In this document: piece after piece, positions 61,397 through 64,000 of the stretch
How positions within the stretch are numbered: the first letter of the stretch is position 1
Layout: every line of letters begins with the position of its first letter
From: Ruminococcus sp. OA3
GTDB taxonomy: Bacteria > Bacillota > Clostridia > Lachnospirales > Lachnospiraceae
Length of the DNA stretch: 64,000 bases
Direction: 5' to 3'
Assembly: GCF_022440845.1 (NCBI RefSeq)
Contig: NZ_JAKNTO010000001.1
Coordinates: 1,178,001-1,242,000, forward strand
The notes under the pieces: model-generated
The model's database searches: none
Seen by the model: the letters and a program-made list of their open reading frames with translations, nothing else
What the model was told of the DNA's origin: nothing
Made by a program: the position numbers and the translations under genes

Positions 61397-63019
61397 ATGG
61401 GAATGAAGGTTATTATTGTGGACGATGAAAAGAAGATCTGTCAGTTGATTCAGTTTCTGGTGGATTGGGAGAAAATGGGCCTCGAAGTCGCGGGTGTGGC
61501 TTATAACGGTATAGACGCCCTGCGTCTGGTTGAGGAACTGGAACCGGCGATCATCATTACAGACATCAAGATGCCGGGATGTGACGGGCTGGAACTGATA
61601 CAGCAGGTCCAGCACCGAAAACCCAATATACATTTTATCATAATCAGCGGTTATCAGGACTTTGAGTATGCGAGAAAAGCTATCCGGTACGGTGTCCGTG
61701 ATTATCTCTCCAAACCGATACAGAAAGATGAGCTGGAGGAGACGCTGCAGCGGGTGGCTGCGGAGAGGCTCGAGAATCAGGAACACGAACAAAATGTCAA
61801 CATATTGAGAAGCAAGGTGCAGCAGCAGTCAACGCAGATAAAGCAGACTTTGCTGAAAAATCTGGTAAACCAGGAGCAGGATGATCTGCAGTGCCAGGAT
61901 CTGGAGGCGATCAACAACCGCTATCACTGTGATTTTCAGCAGGGGTGTTTCCGGGTACTGCTGGTAAAACCGGATTTTGAGGAGACAGAAGAATATGAAC
62001 TGATCTACCGTCAGATTACGAGAAAGATCAGTGAGATCAGCAGGAAAGAGTTTAAGGAGGAGTGTTTTGACATCATCACATATGAACATGATCTGGGAAC
62101 CTATGTCCTGCTGAACTATCCGACAGAGGGGATTCAGGAATTCCGCTGGCAGCTGAAACATATCCGTGTCAACACGGCAAACCTCCATGAGATCTTCCAG
62201 GAAATCCATGTGACGGTCGGCATTGGGCGGCAGGTTGAAGATTTCCGTCAGATCGGACAGTCATTGACGGATGCGAAAAGTGCTATTTTGAACCGCATTT
62301 GCCTCGGGATCGACAAAATTATCGGGGTGGATGAAGAGTCAGAGGCAAAGGTTTTCGATCCGTATACGGCTGCGGATACCGATTTTAAGAGCTGCTTCCT
62401 GGAAATGGTCGATATGTACGACCTGGACGGAATTGCCCGGCAGCTGGAAGTATTGGGTGAAATCTGCAAAAGCAGGCAGGAATGTGATGGTAATTCAATC
62501 TACCTGGCACTCAGGGAGCTGTTCGGTCTTGTTGTGCTGCAGTTAAAAAAGAATAAGATTTCGGGCAGCGAGGAGTGGATGCCGGAAGAGTTTCAGAATG
62601 TGTTCTATCACTGCACGTCGGTAAATGAAGTATTCCAACGATTCCTCGGGCTGATTCAGAGGATCATTGAAAAAGAGATTGAAGAGAATCGTATGGTCGA
62701 GATTAAACCCATCAAACTTGTGAAGTCTTATATCCAGAATCATTATGCACAGCCGATCAAACTGGAGGAAATGAGTGAGATGGCAGGGTTCAATTCAGCA
62801 TATTTTTCTACCATGTTTAAAAAAGAGACCGGACAGACATTGACGGAATATATACTTCAGGTGCGCATGGATAAGGCGAAAGAACTGCTGAAAAATAAAG
62901 AGATAAAGATCAATGATATCCCGGAACTTATCGGAGTCGGTGATGCCAAATATTTTTCGAAGCAGTTTAAGAAAGTCAGCGGACTGACACCATCGCAGTA
63001 CCGCAGGTTTTTCGGTTAG
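61397..63019 (+). CDS. YesN-type response regulator with AraC output domain
   Basis: 540 aa from ATG 61397 with AAGGAGG upstream. Receiver domain with Asp56 (IIITDIKMPGCDG) and Lys in YLSKPI; a long middle region with coiled-coil character; C-terminal AraC domain with two helix-turn-helices (IKLEEMSEMAGFNSAYFSTMFKKETGQTL and INDIPELIGVGDAKYFSKQFKKVSGLTPSQYR). Such regulators commonly switch on adjacent sugar ABC importers in response to a YesM-type kinase, here the next gene. Confidence 0.93.
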   Translation: MGMKVIIVDDEKKICQLIQFLVDWEKMGLEVAGVAYNGIDALRLVEELEPAIIITDIKMPGCDGLELIQQVQHRKPNIHFIIISGYQDFEYARKAIRYGVRDYLSKPIQKDELEETLQRVAAERLENQEHEQNVNILRSKVQQQSTQIKQTLLKNLVNQEQDDLQCQDLEAINNRYHCDFQQGCFRVLLVKPDFEETEEYELIYRQITRKISEISRKEFKEECFDIITYEHDLGTYVLLNYPTEGIQEFRWQLKHIRVNTANLHEIFQEIHVTVGIGRQVEDFRQIGQSLTDAKSAILNRICLGIDKIIGVDEESEAKVFDPYTAADTDFKSCFLEMVDMYDLDGIARQLEVLGEICKSRQECDGNSIYLALRELFGLVVLQLKKNKISGSEEWMPEEFQNVFYHCTSVNEVFQRFLGLIQRIIEKEIEENRMVEIKPIKLVKSYIQNHYAQPIKLEEMSEMAGFNSAYFSTMFKKETGQTLTEYILQVRMDKAKELLKNKEIKINDIPELIGVGDAKYFSKQFKKVSGLTPSQYRRFFG

Positions 63020-63028
63020 GAGGCGGCC

Positions 63029-64000
63029 ATGAAGAAGACGGAGTTCTGGTATAAAAAACTGAAGTTCTGGATACGGGGCATGTACATTGGGATGGTGATA
63101 CTTCTGGTGCTTCTGCTGCTGGCTGCAGCCAACAAGATTGCCTTCTCGGAAAGCCTGGAGGTCGTGTTTGCAGTAACGGCCGGTCTGGCGATCGCCGGAT
63201 CTTATGCCGCCGGAAAATTATACATTCTGGGTCCAATGAAAAATCTGAGTCAGGCGTTTGAGCTGTTCAATCACGGATATATCTATGACGAGGTGTTTCA
63301 CAATAATTTTACCATGGATGAAGAGATGAAAAAGGCTCTGGAGAAATTTGCTGTTATGATTGACCGGAACCATGCCGTCAACATGGCGGAAAAGCAGGTA
63401 GAATATCTTGCACTGCAGAATCAGATCAATCCGCATTTTCTGTACAATACCCTGGAATCCATACGGGCGGAGGCACTGCTGGCAGGACAGACATCGATCG
63501 CCGGCATGTCGGAGGCTCTTGCCAAATTTTTCCGCTACACCATTACCAATAAGGAAAATATCGTGACACTGGCTGATGAGCTGGACAGTGTGAAGAATTA
63601 TTTTCTGATACAGAAATACCGGTTTGAAGAGCGCATTAATCTGGAAATACACTGTGACGATGAAGAACTGCTGTTTCAGTGCAGAATTCTGAAACTGACA
63701 CTGCAGCCGCTTGTGGAAAATGCGATTCAGCATGGACTGGAAGCAACGATTGGGGAGGGGACGATAGAGATTGACATTGAGCGGACAAGTACCAGGGTAT
63801 TCATTTCTGTGCGTGACTACGGCGTTGGAATGGATGAGGAGAAGATCATCGAATTGAACCGTATGTTTCAGGAACCGGATAAGCAGATCACGGCGGCGTT
63901 TTCAAAGAAAAAATCGGGAATCGCGCTGCGCAATGTGAATGCCCGGATCAAACTTCTTTTCGGAACGCAGTACGGGCTGCATGTGATGGGGTCCACATAT
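63029..64000 (+). CDS. YesM-type sensor histidine kinase (3' end outside window)
   Basis: Starts at ATG 63029 after TTAGGAGGCGG; 324 codons are visible without a stop. Two N-terminal membrane helices (residues about 14-32 and 45-60) with almost no extracellular loop, then a HAMP-like linker and the HisKA_7TM/His_kinase block LQNQINPHFLYNTLESIR with the phospho-accepting His; N box LTLQPLVENAIQHGL; G box VRDYGVGMD; and SGIALRNVNARIKLLFG. It lacks the large sensor domain of many YesM kinases, so it probably responds through a partner such as a binding protein. Confidence 0.92.
   Translation, partial: MKKTEFWYKKLKFWIRGMYIGMVILLVLLLLAAANKIAFSESLEVVFAVTAGLAIAGSYAAGKLYILGPMKNLSQAFELFNHGYIYDEVFHNNFTMDEEMKKALEKFAVMIDRNHAVNMAEKQVEYLALQNQINPHFLYNTLESIRAEALLAGQTSIAGMSEALAKFFRYTITNKENIVTLADELDSVKNYFLIQKYRFEERINLEIHCDDEELLFQCRILKLTLQPLVENAIQHGLEATIGEGTIEIDIERTSTRVFISVRDYGVGMDEEKIIELNRMFQEPDKQITAAFSKKKSGIALRNVNARIKLLFGTQYGLHVMGSTY

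Overview
The window looks like a chromosomal segment of a Gram-positive, low-to-middle GC Clostridia, most likely Lachnospiraceae. The signs are strong AGGAGG-type ribosome binding sites, sigma-A promoters of the TTGACA/TATAAT type, many LysR/AraC/two-component regulators, EFR1, CarD, DUF951 and DUF2284 proteins, a class B sortase, and sugar ABC importers of the Rbs type. I see no phage, transposase, integrase, CRISPR array or rRNA. Both ends cut a gene: a DUF2089 protein at the left and a YesM-type histidine kinase at the right.

Layout. 1-1063: DUF2089/SHOCT-like mini-operon. 1081-7194: ArsR-type regulator, then an OmpR-type two-component system and an FtsX-type ABC exporter whose promoter carries an 11-bp-phased direct repeat. 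7270-13675: AraC/GyrI regulator, AI-2E-type permease, LysR with a split chromate transporter, TIGR04076 protein, Crp/Fnr regulator and EFR1 ferredoxin-flavodoxin. 13731-17019: LacI regulator divergent from an inositol-dehydrogenase-like/TIM-barrel isomerase operon, with matching operators on a consensus promoter. 17294-23840: membrane protein, metallophosphoesterase, MFS transporter, AraC regulator and an orphan sugar-binding protein. 23985-25115: CarD regulator and HD phosphohydrolase. 25299-29744: LysR, GNAT, DUF2284, AbgA-like amidohydrolase and LysR. 29873-31050: TasA/SipW-like export pair. 31085-32620: GNAT and MerR sharing a textbook MerR promoter. 32710-36919: InlB-repeat exported protein, initiator tRNA, sortase B, sirtuin, DUF951, then rpsF-ssb-rpsR. 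36997-45545: a visibly AT-richer block with LysR, a small PQ-loop-like protein, a class C serine hydrolase and a complete oligopeptide ABC importer.

45601-57489 is the most interesting part: a catabolic cluster made of a PfkB sugar-phosphate kinase, a uroporphyrinogen-decarboxylase-fold protein with methyltransferase-type zinc ligands, an Rbs-type ABC importer, two medium-chain polyol dehydrogenases, a class II ketose-bisphosphate aldolase, an FGGY kinase, a DeoR regulator and a VOC protein. Both of its main promoters carry arrays of TTGCGA/TCGCAA half-sites at about 16 bp spacing, so I infer that one regulator (most likely the DeoR protein) controls both units. The simplest reading is import of a polyol or ketose, oxidation, two phosphorylations and aldol cleavage; the role of the URO-D-fold protein is unexplained.

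57651-64000: a large secreted subtilase with a roughly 200-residue insertion just before the catalytic serine, a kelch-like region and a TPVTG sorting signal that the sortase B may recognise, then a YesN/YesM-type two-component system.
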